DNA of 64,000 nt, from NCBI RefSeq assembly GCF_004004565.1, contig NZ_SACM01000003.1, positions 124,001 to 188,000 of the forward strand. Reading direction: 5' to 3'. Below the pieces are notes generated by a model. The model did no database searches and was not told the origin of the DNA. It worked only from the letters and a program-made list of their open reading frames with translations. Both the position numbers and the translations under genes were made by a program. How positions within the stretch are numbered: position 1 is the first letter of the stretch; the number at the start of each line of letters is the position of its first letter. Positions 45,679 to 54,096 of this stretch are shown here, piece by piece. This stretch comes from Inhella crocodyli (GTDB taxonomy: Bacteria; Pseudomonadota; Gammaproteobacteria; Burkholderiales; Burkholderiaceae_C).

Positions 45679-47571
45679 TCAGCCGTCCAACAAAGCGGCC
45701 ACGCGCTGGCGCAGGCCCTCCGGGCTGACCTGCTGCGGCGGCACGGGCTCGCCCACCACCACCTCCACGCGGCTGAACAGGCCGCGGCGGAAGGGCTTGA
45801 CCATGGCGGTGCCGCCCTCGGCGCGGCTGAAGAACGAGCCCCACAGGTTCTTCAGCGCCATGGGCACCACGGGCACGGGGTCGGTTTCCAAGATCTTCAT
45901 CAGCCCGGCCTTGAAGGGCTGCAGCGTGCCGTCGCGGGTGATGCCGCCCTCGGGGAAGATGGCCAGCACATCGCCCTCGCGCAGCACCTGCGAGGCGGCT
46001 TCGAAGGCCTTGGCGTAGGCCACGGGGTCTTCCTTCTGCGAGGCCACGGGGATGGCCTTGACCAGCTTGAACAGCCAGCCCAGCACGGGGATGCGGAAGA
46101 TGCGGTGGTCCATGATGAAGCGCACCGGGCGCGGGCTCACGGCCATGAGCAGCACGGCGTCGATGAAGCTGACGTGGTTGCACACCAGCAGCACCGGGCC
46201 CTCGGTGGGAATGTGCTGCTCGCCCTTCAGGCGCAGGCGGTAGATCGTGTGGCTGAGCACGAAGGCGATGAAGCGCAGCAGGTACTCGGGCACCACCAGG
46301 AAGATGTAGGCGCCGACCACCGCGTTGGCGATGCCAATGGCCAAGAACAGCTGCGGCACCGTGAAGCCGCTGGACAGCATGGCGCCGGCGATGACACTGG
46401 CGGCGATCATGAACAGCGCGTTGAGGATGTTGTTGGCCGCGATGATCCGCGCGCGGTGCGTGGGCTGCGCCCGCAACTGAATCAGCGCGTACATGGGCAC
46501 GCTGTACAGGCCGGCGCTCAGGGCGATCAAGGCCAGGTCCAGCATCACGCGGGCGTGGCCCGGTGCGGCGACGAACTCGCGCAGCGTGAAGGCCGCGCCG
46601 GTGTGCACCGGCAGCGCCGTGCAGGCGAAGTACAGGTCCACGGCGAACACCGTCATGCCCAGGCAGCCCAGGGGCACGAGGCCGATCTCGACCATTCGGC
46701 GGCTCAGCGTTTCGCACAGCAGCGAACCGATGGCGATGCCCACCGAAAACACCACCAGCAGCAGCGAGGCCACCTGCTCGTTGCCGTGCACCACGTCCTT
46801 GGCGATGGCGGGGAAGTTGCCCAGGAACACGGCACCCACGAACCACATCCACGAGATGCCCAGCAGCGAGCGGAACACCACCAGGCTTTCGCGGGCGATC
46901 AACAGGTTGCGCCAGGTCTCGCTGAAGGGGTTCCAGTTGATGCGCAAGTTGGGGTCGCTGGCCGGCGTCTCGGGCAGGGCCTGGGCCACCAGGCGGCCGA
47001 CGAGGGCAAAGGCCAGGCAGCCCCAGGCCACGTAGTGCACGCCCACCTCGGGAATGGCGATGAGCACGCCGCCCAGGATGTTGCCCAGCAAGATGGAGAC
47101 GAAGGTGCCCATCTCCACCATGCCGTTGCCGCCGGTCAGCTCGTCGGGGCGCAGGTGCTCGGGCAGGTAGGCGTACTTCACCGGCCCGAACAGGGTGCTG
47201 TGCAGGCCCAGCAAAAAGATGCAGCCCAGCATCACCGGCACGGCCTTGGCGTACAGACCGTAGCAGCCGATGACCATGATGGCCACCTCGAAGCTCTTGA
47301 TGCCGCGCATCAGCGCGCGCTTGTCGAACTTGTCGGCCAGCTGCCCCGAGGTGGCGCTGAACAGCACGAAGGGCAGGATGAAGACCGCGCCGATCACCAA
47401 GCCGGCCATGGCCGGCGGCAGCCAGCTCACCGACAGCTGGTAGGTCACCAGCACCGTGAAGGCGAACTTGAACAGGTTGTCGTTGGCGGCGCCCAGGAAC
47501 TGCGTCCAAAAGAAGGGCGCAAAGCGCCGCTGGGCCATCAACGCAAACTGGCTGGGGTGTTCTTGGCTCAA
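45679..47571 (-). CDS. LplT-PlsC fusion: lysophospholipid transporter and 1-acylglycerol-3-phosphate acyltransferase
   Basis: The 630-residue product fuses an MFS transporter of LplT type (residues about 1-410, with QFLGAANDNLFKFAFTVLV and many membrane segments) to a PlsC-type acyltransferase (about 430-630), with NHVSFIDAVLLMA (NHxxxxD motif) and the FPEGGITRDG motif. It should flip and re-acylate lysophospholipids at the inner membrane, as the separate LplT and Aas proteins do in E. coli, but lacks the acyl-ACP synthetase part. The start is TTG, supported by GGGAG 7 nt upstream; the next ATG lies 11 codons in. It heads a run of four genes. Confidence 0.92.
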   Translation of the reverse strand: MSQEHPSQFALMAQRRFAPFFWTQFLGAANDNLFKFAFTVLVTYQLSVSWLPPAMAGLVIGAVFILPFVLFSATSGQLADKFDKRALMRGIKSFEVAIMVIGCYGLYAKAVPVMLGCIFLLGLHSTLFGPVKYAYLPEHLRPDELTGGNGMVEMGTFVSILLGNILGGVLIAIPEVGVHYVAWGCLAFALVGRLVAQALPETPASDPNLRINWNPFSETWRNLLIARESLVVFRSLLGISWMWFVGAVFLGNFPAIAKDVVHGNEQVASLLLVVFSVGIAIGSLLCETLSRRMVEIGLVPLGCLGMTVFAVDLYFACTALPVHTGAAFTLREFVAAPGHARVMLDLALIALSAGLYSVPMYALIQLRAQPTHRARIIAANNILNALFMIAASVIAGAMLSSGFTVPQLFLAIGIANAVVGAYIFLVVPEYLLRFIAFVLSHTIYRLRLKGEQHIPTEGPVLLVCNHVSFIDAVLLMAVSPRPVRFIMDHRIFRIPVLGWLFKLVKAIPVASQKEDPVAYAKAFEAASQVLREGDVLAIFPEGGITRDGTLQPFKAGLMKILETDPVPVVPMALKNLWGSFFSRAEGGTAMVKPFRRGLFSRVEVVVGEPVPPQQVSPEGLRQRVAALLDG

Positions 47572-47578
47572 GGTCCGG

Positions 47579-47583
47579 CTCCC
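47579..47583 (-). promoter_or_regulatory. Ribosome binding site supporting the TTG start
   Basis: GGGAG on the minus strand, 7 nt before the TTG of the LplT-PlsC gene. Confidence 0.6.
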
Positions 47584-47604
47584 GGGTTTGGCGGGCGATT
47601 GTCG

Positions 47605-48408
47605 TCAGCGAACCGTGCGCTCTGGCGTGCCCAAGCCGCTGCGCGACACCCAGGCAAACACCGAGTCGGCGGTCACGGTGTCGATGCGGTCGCTGAAGCG
47701 CAGGTGGCTGGGGTGGTCGTCGAAGGCGACGTTGGCCTTGGTCATGCGGCCGCCCAAGCGCGTGAGGGCGCCGATGCGCAGGCGCGTGGGCTCGTAGCCC
47801 TGCAAGCGCAGCCAAGCTTGGGCACGCTCGCGGTCCACGGCCTCGGGCGCCAGGGCGCCGGCCAGGGTCTCGGTCAGCCACTGGTTGCTTTGTTGGTAGC
47901 GCGTGCCCCAGGCGTAGCTCACCACGCTGTAGCGGCGCTCGTGCCAGCGGGCCAGGCCCGCGTTGTCGTCCAGCAAGGGCCGAAGGCGCTGGGCCACATC
48001 GGGCCGCAGCACGGTGAAGGCGGCCTCATAGCGGTGCGGGCTGTCCAAGAAAAAGTCGCCCAGGCCCTGGCGAAACACGCCAGCACGGTCGCTGCCGCAA
48101 TGGTTCAGCTTGTGCACCACGCGCCAGGTGCCGGGCACCTCGCCCTCGGCCGGCTTCACCCGGTAGGCAAAGGCCAGGTGCGACCAGCGCAGGTGGTACT
48201 GGCTCAGGTCCTGCCCGGCCCGCGCGAGCAGCACGACCTCGGCGCCGCTGGCGTCCAGCGCGCGGGCGGTGCGCTCGCCCAGGGCCAGGCCCTGGCTCAC
48301 CGCGTGCACGGTGGGTGGGCGCTCTTCGCAGGGGCGCCCGGCGTGGGCCGTGGCCAGGGCGAGCGCCATCGCCAGCCCGGCGGCGACGCGGCGCAAGGCG
48401 GGGCTCAT
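47605..48408 (-). CDS. DUF2145-domain secreted protein
   Basis: The 267-residue product has a signal peptide (RRVAAGLAMALALATAHAG) and a DUF2145 domain. Visible features are LARAGQDLSQYHLRWSHLAF, VVHKLNHCGSDRAGVFRQGL, FFLDSPHRYEAAFTVLRP, YSVVSYAWGTRYQQSNQWLTETLAG and FDDHPSHLRFSDRIDTVTADSV. The conserved His and Cys residues suggest a papain-like or metal-binding fold, but no function is established. The ATG overlaps the stop of the upstream small secreted-protein gene (ATGA), a pairing seen repeatedly in Burkholderiales. Confidence 0.85.
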   Translation of the reverse strand: MSPALRRVAAGLAMALALATAHAGRPCEERPPTVHAVSQGLALGERTARALDASGAEVVLLARAGQDLSQYHLRWSHLAFAYRVKPAEGEVPGTWRVVHKLNHCGSDRAGVFRQGLGDFFLDSPHRYEAAFTVLRPDVAQRLRPLLDDNAGLARWHERRYSVVSYAWGTRYQQSNQWLTETLAGALAPEAVDRERAQAWLRLQGYEPTRLRIGALTRLGGRMTKANVAFDDHPSHLRFSDRIDTVTADSVFAWVSRSGLGTPERTVR

Positions 48409-48827
48409 CGGGTGATGGCCTCGTTGTAGAGCAAGGCCTCGCCGATGGCGCTGGGGATGAAGGCGATGGCCTGCCCCGCCACCGACAGCACCGTGCCCGT
48501 CGACACGACGGTGACGGTCACCGCCGTGCCCACCGACAACAGCGCCGACTGGGCCACGCGCCCGGCGAAGCGGATGCTGGCGCGGGCGCCGTCGCTGGCG
48601 CGCTCCACCACCCACACGGTGCCGGCGGCGCTGACCTGCACGCTCACCACGGTGAGCGCCACGCCGCCGCTGAGGATGGCAACGGGGGCGGCCACCGACA
48701 CCGCCACCGGCAAGGCCGACAGCGCGCTGAGTTCGGACAGCTCACCGTGGGCCCGCGCAGGCACCGCGGTGAGGGTCAAGGCCGCAGCAATGGCCGCGGA
48801 AACCAACGAGATCGACATGCGTTTCAT
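48405..48827 (-). CDS. Small secreted protein paired with DUF2145
   Basis: The 140-residue product has a signal peptide (MKRMSISLVSAAIAAALTL, cleaved near PARA|HG) and then a Ser/Ala/Val-rich, beta-prone chain with hydrophobic stretches (LPVAVSVAAPVAILSGGVAL; LSVGTAVTVTVVSTGTVLS) that may insert in a membrane. An ASDGARASIRFAGRVAQ segment lies between them. No family function is known to me. I chose the third of three possible start codons because AAGGAG lies 8 nt before it. It is translationally coupled to the DUF2145 gene. Confidence 0.7.
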   Translation of the reverse strand: MKRMSISLVSAAIAAALTLTAVPARAHGELSELSALSALPVAVSVAAPVAILSGGVALTVVSVQVSAAGTVWVVERASDGARASIRFAGRVAQSALLSVGTAVTVTVVSTGTVLSVAGQAIAFIPSAIGEALLYNEAITR

Positions 48828-48835
48828 GCTCATCA

Positions 48836-48841
48836 CTCCTT
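48836..48841 (-). promoter_or_regulatory. Ribosome binding site that fixes the start of the small secreted protein
   Basis: AAGGAG on the minus strand. Its 8-nt spacing favours the ATG at 48827 over the ATG and GTG that almost touch it. Confidence 0.55.
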
Positions 48842-48847
48842 CGAAGT

Positions 48848-49276
48848 TCAGGCGCGCTCGGCCATCAAGGCTTCGTGCGCGTCACGCAGGGTCTTGGCCA
48901 AGGTGAAGGCCGAGGAAATCAAGAACAACCACGACACCACCAAGAAGGCGGCGTAGGGCGGTTGCACGCTCAGCTGCGACAGGCCCCAGCCGGTCAGGCC
49001 CATCGCGCAGCCGAAACCGCCCCAGACCACCAGGCCCCAGGCCGGGGTTTCGGGCAGGTGCGCGTGGCGGTCTCGCACGTACTTGGCCAGCGCGAACACC
49101 GTGCACAAACAGAACACGTAGGCCATCACCATGAAGGCGCGCTCGATGGGCGCCACGGGGAGGTAGGCCAGGCCCGAGCCGCACAGCACGACCGCGACGC
49201 CGAAGGAGATCCAGACCTGCACTTGCCAGGCCTTGGTGTCACGGCGGAGGTGCGGCATCGAAGAGGGGGTGTTCAT
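48848..49276 (-). CDS. YiaA/YiaB two-helix domain inner-membrane protein
   Basis: The 142-residue product holds two copies of the YiaAB unit, each a pair of membrane helices. The first is VQVWISFGVAVVLCGSGLAYLP with AFMVMAYVFCLCTVFALAKY; the second is GCAMGLTGWGLSQLSV with AAFLVVSWLFLISSAFTLAKTLRD. The repeated FALAKYVRD and FTLAKTLRD ends are diagnostic. It should be a small inner-membrane protein; in E. coli yiaA is linked to stress conditions but its role is not known. It lies 11 nt upstream of the small secreted-protein gene and is divergent from the LysR regulator gene. Confidence 0.85.
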   Translation of the reverse strand: MNTPSSMPHLRRDTKAWQVQVWISFGVAVVLCGSGLAYLPVAPIERAFMVMAYVFCLCTVFALAKYVRDRHAHLPETPAWGLVVWGGFGCAMGLTGWGLSQLSVQPPYAAFLVVSWLFLISSAFTLAKTLRDAHEALMAERA

Positions 49277-49458
49277 GGGAGGACTTGCGCTCCAGCAGTT
49301 GAGGTGGGCGCATCGTGTCGACGGCCGTCGCGGGGGTCAAAGCCTTTGGCCCGGGTGCCGACGCGTGCGCCGGCCGGTATCGCCGGGCGGCACCGGCGGG
49401 CGGTTGGGGGCGGCTACGCTGTCGACCTTCCCCACAGCACCAGGCCCGGGAGGGGCGC

Positions 49459-50358
49459 GTGGACCGACTGCACCAGATCAAGGCCTTCGTGGCCGTGGCC
49501 GATGCGCTGAGCTTTGCCGGCGCGGCGCGGCGCTTGGGCCTGTCGCCACCCGCCGTCACGCGGGCGGTGAACGAGCTGGAAGCCCACTTGGCGGTGCGCC
49601 TGCTGACGCGCACCACGCGCGTGGTGCGACTCACCGAGGCCGGCCGCCGCTACGCCGAAGACTGCAAGCGCATCCTGGCCGATTGGGCCGAAGCCGACGA
49701 GTCGGTCAGCGGCCTGCACGGCACGCCGCAAGGCTCGCTCATCGTGACGGCGCCGGCCCTGTTCGGCGCGCGGCACGTGACGCCGGTGGTCACGCAGTAC
49801 CTCGATCGCTACCCGCAGGTGCAGGTGGCCTGCTGGTTCTTGGACCGCGTGGTGAACCTGGTCGAAGAAGGGGTGGACGTGGCCGTGCGCATCGGCGAGT
49901 TGCCCGACTCGAGCTTGCAAGCGGTGCGCGTGGGCCAAGTGCGGCGCGTGGTCGTCGGCGCGCCCAGCTACCTGACCGCGAGGGGCCGCCCCGAGCGGCC
50001 CGAGGACCTGGCCCGCCACACCCTGGTGGCCGCCAGCGGGGTCAGCCCGCAGCCGCAATGGCGCTTCGAGCGCGACGGCGAGGTGCAGACCGTGGCCCTG
50101 CAGCCGCGCCTGACCACGACCAGCAACGACGCCGCCTTGTCCGCCGCCGTAGGCGGCTTCGGGCTGACGCGCTTGCTGTCGTACCAGGTGCAGGACGCGG
50201 TGACCCAGGGCCGGCTGGAACCGGTGCTGACCGCCTTCGAGCCCCCGCCCTTGCCGGTGCACGTGGTGCACCGCGAAGGCCGCCATGCCTCGCTCAAGGC
50301 ACGCGCCTTCATCGACCTGGCCGTCAGCCTGCTGCGCGAGGACCCGGCCCTGCGCTGA
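49459..50358 (+). CDS. LysR-family transcriptional regulator
   Basis: The 299-residue product has an N-terminal winged helix-turn-helix (IKAFVAVADALSFAGAARRL, then LSPPAVTRAVNELEAHLAVR, residues about 6-45) and a LysR effector-binding domain (about 90-290) with the two-lobe pattern typical of the CrgA-like group: GSLIVTAPALFGARHV, VNLVEEGVDVAVRIGELPDSS and GFGLTRLLSYQVQDAV. The GTG start follows a GGGAGGGG ribosome binding site. It is divergent from yiaA-like and convergent with the PNPOx-like gene, which it overlaps by 35 bp. The target and inducer are unknown. Confidence 0.93.
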   Translation: MDRLHQIKAFVAVADALSFAGAARRLGLSPPAVTRAVNELEAHLAVRLLTRTTRVVRLTEAGRRYAEDCKRILADWAEADESVSGLHGTPQGSLIVTAPALFGARHVTPVVTQYLDRYPQVQVACWFLDRVVNLVEEGVDVAVRIGELPDSSLQAVRVGQVRRVVVGAPSYLTARGRPERPEDLARHTLVAASGVSPQPQWRFERDGEVQTVALQPRLTTTSNDAALSAAVGGFGLTRLLSYQVQDAVTQGRLEPVLTAFEPPPLPVHVVHREGRHASLKARAFIDLAVSLLREDPALR

Positions 50359-50941
50359 GCGCCTCGGCCACGCGCCGCTCGACCGCGGCGTCCACCAGCG
50401 CCGCCACCTCCTCGGCGGTGTAGCGCGGCGTGATGTGCTGCGGGCAGTTCCAGTCCCAGGCCTCGACGCGAATCACCCAGCCGCGCTCGACCACCGCCCG
50501 CGTGCTGGGCAGCACCAGCTGCGCCAGCAAGTCCGGCTCGTCGGGACCCACGGCGCGCGCGCGGCCCAAAAGCTTGAGGCGGCGGCGCTGCACGCTGTCC
50601 AGCAGGAACAGGCTCACGCGGTCGTTGCCCTGCAGGTTCCCCGCGCTGATGTACTGGCGGTTGCCGCGGTAGTCGGCAAAGCCCAGCGTTTGCGGGTCCA
50701 GCACCCGCAGGAAGCCCACGGGGCCGCCCCGGTGCTGCAGGTAGGGCCAGCCGGTCTCGCCCACCGTGGCCATGAAGAAGTGGTCGCGCGCCGCCACGAA
50801 GGCCGCCTCGGCCTCGCCCAAGCGGTCGTTGGGCGCGGCCTCGGGGGCGTCGAACTTGGCGTAGGCCGCGCGGCTGCCCTGCCGCGCCTGCCAGTCGCGC
50901 ACGGTGGGGGTGAAGGCCAGGTCGCTGAAGGCGCGGCTCAT
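50324..50941 (-). CDS. Pyridoxamine 5'-phosphate oxidase-like flavin protein
   Basis: The 205-residue product matches the PNPOx-like split-barrel family that binds FMN or F420. Characteristic stretches are FVAARDHFFMATVGETGWPYLQHRGGP, VGFLRVLDPQTLGFADYRGN, GNRQYISAGNLQGNDRVSLF and WDWNCPQHITPRYT near the end. It is not the vitamin B6 enzyme PdxH, which is longer and has a different C-terminus. The electron donor and substrate are unknown. It is the third gene in a run with the AhpD-like and YHS genes, and its 3' end is antisense to the end of the LysR gene. Confidence 0.85.
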   Translation of the reverse strand: MSRAFSDLAFTPTVRDWQARQGSRAAYAKFDAPEAAPNDRLGEAEAAFVAARDHFFMATVGETGWPYLQHRGGPVGFLRVLDPQTLGFADYRGNRQYISAGNLQGNDRVSLFLLDSVQRRRLKLLGRARAVGPDEPDLLAQLVLPSTRAVVERGWVIRVEAWDWNCPQHITPRYTAEEVAALVDAAVERRVAEALSAGPGPRAAG

Positions 50942-50964
50942 GGGGCACTCCTGTGAGACTGGCT

Positions 50965-51462
50965 TTACAGGTCGCGCGGGGCGCGGTGCTGCAGCGCGGG
51001 CCATTGCTCGCGCGCGGCCTTCAGGTGGCCGGGCACGTCGCTCAGCCACTTGACCTGCACTTCTTTCGTGACGTTCAGGTAGAGCTTGCCGTCGACGACG
51101 CGCCACACGGTGGGGTCGCCATCCAGCTTGCGGCCCAAGGCCACGCCCATCGCGCAGAAGCCCCCGAATTGCGGCAGGTAACGCGCGGGGTGGGCCACGA
51201 AGGCGTCGCGGTGAGCGGCGCTGGCGAAGCGGTACTCCACGCCCTCGTGGCGTGCGGTGAAGGCCGCCGTGCCCAAGCGCGGTGCGCCGTCCAAGAAGTA
51301 GGCCACCACGTCGTGGCCGCGCAGGGCCAGGCTTTGGGCGTCCACGTTCACGGCGGCCGTGGAGCTTTCGTCGAAGGCCCAGGCGCTCGGGGCCAGCACG
51401 GCGGTGAGGGACGTGGCCAAGGCCAAAGCGCGCAAGGAGGCGGAAAGGAAGTTGCGGGTCAT
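50965..51462 (-). CDS. Secreted YHS-domain protein
   Basis: The 165-residue product has a signal peptide (ALALATSLTAVLAPSAWA) and a YHS-type domain: LALRGHDVVAYFLDGAPRLG, ARHEGVEYRFASAAHRDAFVAHPARYLPQFGGFCAMGVA (about residues 60-108). YHS domains bind metals and are linked to heavy-metal transporters and monooxygenases. Here Cys in FGGFCAMG is kept, so metal binding is plausible. A GGAG ribosome binding site lies 6 nt before the ATG chosen. It sits between the AhpD-like and PNPOx-like genes. Confidence 0.85.
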   Translation of the reverse strand: MTRNFLSASLRALALATSLTAVLAPSAWAFDESSTAAVNVDAQSLALRGHDVVAYFLDGAPRLGTAAFTARHEGVEYRFASAAHRDAFVAHPARYLPQFGGFCAMGVALGRKLDGDPTVWRVVDGKLYLNVTKEVQVKWLSDVPGHLKAAREQWPALQHRAPRDL

Positions 51463-51499
51463 GGGGTTCTCCAAAAGAAGCAGAGTCAGAAGAAGGGGG

Positions 51500-52045
51500 T
51501 CAGGCGGCCACGGCGCTCAGCAGCGCCACCTTGGGAAAGTCGATCTCGACCTGGCTGGCTTTGCCCACGATGTTGGTCAGCAGGTTCATGCCCACGTGGG
51601 TGATGACCTCGACCACCTCGGCATCGCTCAACCCCGCGGCACGGGCGGCGGCCAGCTCGGCGGCGCTGATGGCGCCCCGATGCTCGTTCAGCGCCAGCGC
51701 CAGGGCCACGGCGGCAGAGGCGTGCGCGTCGGCGCTGCGGCCTTCGCGATTGGCGCGCATCTCGTCGACGCTCAAGCCGGCCTTGCGGCCGATGGCGGTG
51801 TGGGCGCTGACGCAGTAGTCGCAGGCATTGCCTTCGGCCAAGGCCAGGGCGATGCGCTCGCGGGTGGCCGGACTCAACGCGCCGGCGTTGGCCACGTGGT
51901 GCAGGCCCAAGAAGGCGCGCAGCGCGTCGGGCGAGTGGGCCAGCACGCGCAGGAAGTTGGGCACCGCGCCCAACTGGGCGTGGATGGCGTCGAACAGGGC
52001 TTGCTGCTCGGGCGAGGGGGTGGTGACGGGCGGGATGCGGTTCAT
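51500..52045 (-). CDS. Carboxymuconolactone decarboxylase-family (AhpD-like) protein
   Basis: The 181-residue product has the CMD/AhpD fold with the redox motif EGNACDYCVSAHTAIG (CxxC plus His, about residues 73-88), followed by GLSVDEMRANREG and VVEVITHVGMNLLTNIVGKA, as in peroxidase-related CMD proteins. It may reduce peroxides or alkyl hydroperoxides with an unknown partner. The ribosome binding site AAGGAG lies 8 nt before the ATG. It heads the run CMD - YHS - PNPOx and is divergent from an XRE regulator gene that is its likely controller. Confidence 0.9.
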   Translation of the reverse strand: MNRIPPVTTPSPEQQALFDAIHAQLGAVPNFLRVLAHSPDALRAFLGLHHVANAGALSPATRERIALALAEGNACDYCVSAHTAIGRKAGLSVDEMRANREGRSADAHASAAVALALALNEHRGAISAAELAAARAAGLSDAEVVEVITHVGMNLLTNIVGKASQVEIDFPKVALLSAVAA

Positions 52046-52133
52046 GGGGTGGCTCCTTGGGGATGGGCAGCGGCGCTGCGGTGGAGCGAACTGTGATTGA
52101 GCGCACCGAATAAAGGAATAACCGCCAAACGCA

Positions 52134-52156
52134 ATTCATTGTTCCGGTTTATGAAT
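52134..52156. promoter_or_regulatory. Candidate operator in an AT-rich divergent promoter region
   Basis: ATTCAT and ATGAAT are arranged as an inverted repeat with 11 bp between them, inside an AT-rich stretch (about 52100-52160) that stands out in this GC-rich DNA. It lies between the CMD and XRE genes, so it is a plausible binding site for the XRE protein. Confidence 0.4.
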
Positions 52157-52194
52157 CAATCGGCGCGCAATGCCGCTGGGCTACGCTGCGCCCC

Positions 52195-52995
52195 ATGTCG
52201 AGCACCCGTGACCTCATCGCCGCGCTGAAGGCCGAACTGAAGCTGGCCGGCATCACCTACGCCGAGCTGGCGCAGCACCTGGACCTGGCCGAGAGCAGCG
52301 TCAAGCGCATGTTCGCCACCGAGGGCGACCTGCCGCTGTCGCGCATCGACGAGGTGCTGCGCGTGCTGAAGATGGACTTCGCCGACCTGGCCCGCCGCGT
52401 GGCCGACGCGCAGCCCCTGCGGCGCGAGCTGTCGGAGGAGCAAGAGCAGGCCGTGGTGAAGAACCCCAAGCTGCTCTTGATGGCGATTTGCTGCCTGTCG
52501 CAGTGGCCCTTCGAGCAGGTGATCACGACCTACGACTTCGACGAGGCCGAGGCCATCGGCCACCTCGCCCACCTGGACCGCTTGGGTTTCATCGAGCTGC
52601 GCCCGCTGAACCGTTACCGCCTGCTGGTGGCCAAAACCTTCCGCTGGCGCCCGGGCGGCCCGGTGATGCGCTTCTTCCGCGAGCACGCCGTCGACGACTA
52701 CTTCGACTGCGACTTCGACGGCGAGGGCGAGCGCCTGATGGTGGTGCACGGCCAAATCGGCCACAACCTGATCACGGCCTTCAACGAGCGCCTGGAGCGC
52801 GTGACGCAGGACTTCGCGCAGCAGCACCTGGCCGACCAGCGCCTGCCGCCCGACCAACGCCGGCCCTACACGCTGGTCATCGCCGTGCGCTCGTGGCTGT
52901 TCGGGCCGTTCGCAGCGCTGCGGCGGGACGCCGCGGCGCCGGCGCGGGCCGAACCTGCGGTGCCGCACGAGCCGCCATCTCCGCTGCCCCGTTGA
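52195..52995 (+). CDS. XRE-family helix-turn-helix regulator with a C-terminal ligand domain
   Basis: The 266-residue product starts with an XRE-type helix-turn-helix (ITYAELAQHLDLAESSVKRMF, about residues 20-40; LPLSRIDEVLRVLKMDF). A C-terminal domain of about 190 residues follows with EEQEQAVVKNPKLLLMAICCL, a winged-helix-like EAEAIGHLAHLDRLGFIEL region and YDFDEAEAIG; it may sense a ligand or bind a second DNA element. The family is common in Proteobacteria but its ligands are little studied. It is divergent from the CMD run and convergent with glcE. Confidence 0.85.
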   Translation: MSSTRDLIAALKAELKLAGITYAELAQHLDLAESSVKRMFATEGDLPLSRIDEVLRVLKMDFADLARRVADAQPLRRELSEEQEQAVVKNPKLLLMAICCLSQWPFEQVITTYDFDEAEAIGHLAHLDRLGFIELRPLNRYRLLVAKTFRWRPGGPVMRFFREHAVDDYFDCDFDGEGERLMVVHGQIGHNLITAFNERLERVTQDFAQQHLADQRLPPDQRRPYTLVIAVRSWLFGPFAALRRDAAAPARAEPAVPHEPPSPLPR

Positions 52996-53013
52996 CCGGC
53001 GACCGCCGGCTCA
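52993..53013. terminator. Hairpin between convergent XRE and glcE stops
   Basis: CCGGCG AC CGCCGG (52996-53009) is flanked by the XRE TGA and the complement of the glcE TGA. It could serve as a short bidirectional terminator; no U-run follows. Confidence 0.4.
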
Positions 53014-54096
53014 GTCGGCCGCCAAGCGCCCCGGGTTGATCACCCCCGCCGGGTCGAACTGCGCCTTCAGCCGCGCCAGCACCGGCGCCAGCACGGCCGA
53101 GGGCGGCTCGAAGACCGGGCCGAGCTTGTCCATCGCCGCGTACAACGTGGCCTGACCGCCGGCACGGCGGGCCAGGTCGCGGATGCGCCCGCCTTCCAGC
53201 GGGGTGACGAGCCAGCGCAGGGCGCCGCCCCACTCGATGAGTTGCTCGCCGGGCACCTTGAGCAGGGGCGCGGTGGGCGGCACCGACACGCGCCAGATGG
53301 CCACGCCGCTGCCCGCTTGGATGGCGCGCACGGCGCCGGCGAAGAACTCGTCGGTTTGGTGGCGCAGGCCGGCCCAAAAGGCGTCGGCGGCTTCAGCAGG
53401 CAGCACCTCGCCGCCCAGGCGCTGGCGGGCGCTGGCCACGGCCGCTTCGTTGCCGGCCAGGCGCAGCAGCAGGCCGCCGTCCCACCAGGCGCTGGCACTC
53501 AAGGGGAAGCCTTGGGCGGCGGCGCGGTTCATGGCGTACAGCGCGTCGTCGTGCTCGGCGTGGAAGTGCAGCGTGGCCTGCACCTGCGGCAGCGGTGCCA
53601 CTTGGAAGGTGGCCTCGGCGATCAGGCCCAGCGTGCCCATCGCGCCCACCATCAGGCGGCTGACGTCGAAGCCGGCGACGTTCTTCATCAGCGTGCCGCC
53701 AAACTTCAGCACCTGGCCTTGGCCGTCGATGAGGGTGAGGCCCAGCAGGTGGTCGCGCACCGCGCCTTGGTAGGGGCGCGCTGGGCCGCTCAAGCCCGTG
53801 GCGACGAGGCCGCCCACGGTGCCCTCGTTGCCAAAGCGCGGGGGCTCGCAGGCCAGGTGCTGGCCGTGTTGGGCGAGCAGGTGTTCCAGCTCGCGCAGCG
53901 GGGTGGCGGCGCCGACGGTGACGTAAAGCTCGGAGGGCTCGAACGCTCGGACGCCGAGGAGCTCGGGCTCCTGCCCCAAGCGCCAGGGCGCGCCCAGCGG
54001 CACCCCGCCGTAAAAGCGCTTGCTGCCGTGGCCGATGAGCTCCAGCGGCTGCTGCCGCGCGCTGGCCTCGCGCAGGCGGTCGGCAATGCTTTGCAT
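53011..54096 (-). CDS. glcE: Glycolate oxidase FAD-binding subunit GlcE
   Basis: Second FAD subunit of glycolate oxidase, which with GlcD and GlcF oxidises glycolate to glyoxylate at the membrane. The 361-residue product has IGHGSKRFYGGVPLG near the start, a PCMH-type FAD domain with EPPRFGNEGTVGGLVATGLSGPARP and VLKFGGTLMKNVAGFDVSRL, and a C-terminal LKAQFDPAGVINPGRL that anchors FAD. It is translationally coupled to glcD (TGATG). The iron-sulfur subunit gene glcF, normally third, is absent: the next gene is the convergent XRE regulator. Confidence 0.93.
   Translation of the reverse strand: MQSIADRLREASARQQPLELIGHGSKRFYGGVPLGAPWRLGQEPELLGVRAFEPSELYVTVGAATPLRELEHLLAQHGQHLACEPPRFGNEGTVGGLVATGLSGPARPYQGAVRDHLLGLTLIDGQGQVLKFGGTLMKNVAGFDVSRLMVGAMGTLGLIAEATFQVAPLPQVQATLHFHAEHDDALYAMNRAAAQGFPLSASAWWDGGLLLRLAGNEAAVASARQRLGGEVLPAEAADAFWAGLRHQTDEFFAGAVRAIQAGSGVAIWRVSVPPTAPLLKVPGEQLIEWGGALRWLVTPLEGGRIRDLARRAGGQATLYAAMDKLGPVFEPPSAVLAPVLARLKAQFDPAGVINPGRLAAD

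Noticed and set aside
45349-48429. A frame of more than 1000 codons opposite the LplT-PlsC and DUF2145 genes
   Set aside because: His/Gln/Gly-rich chain with no domain; the minus-strand genes have full family motifs.
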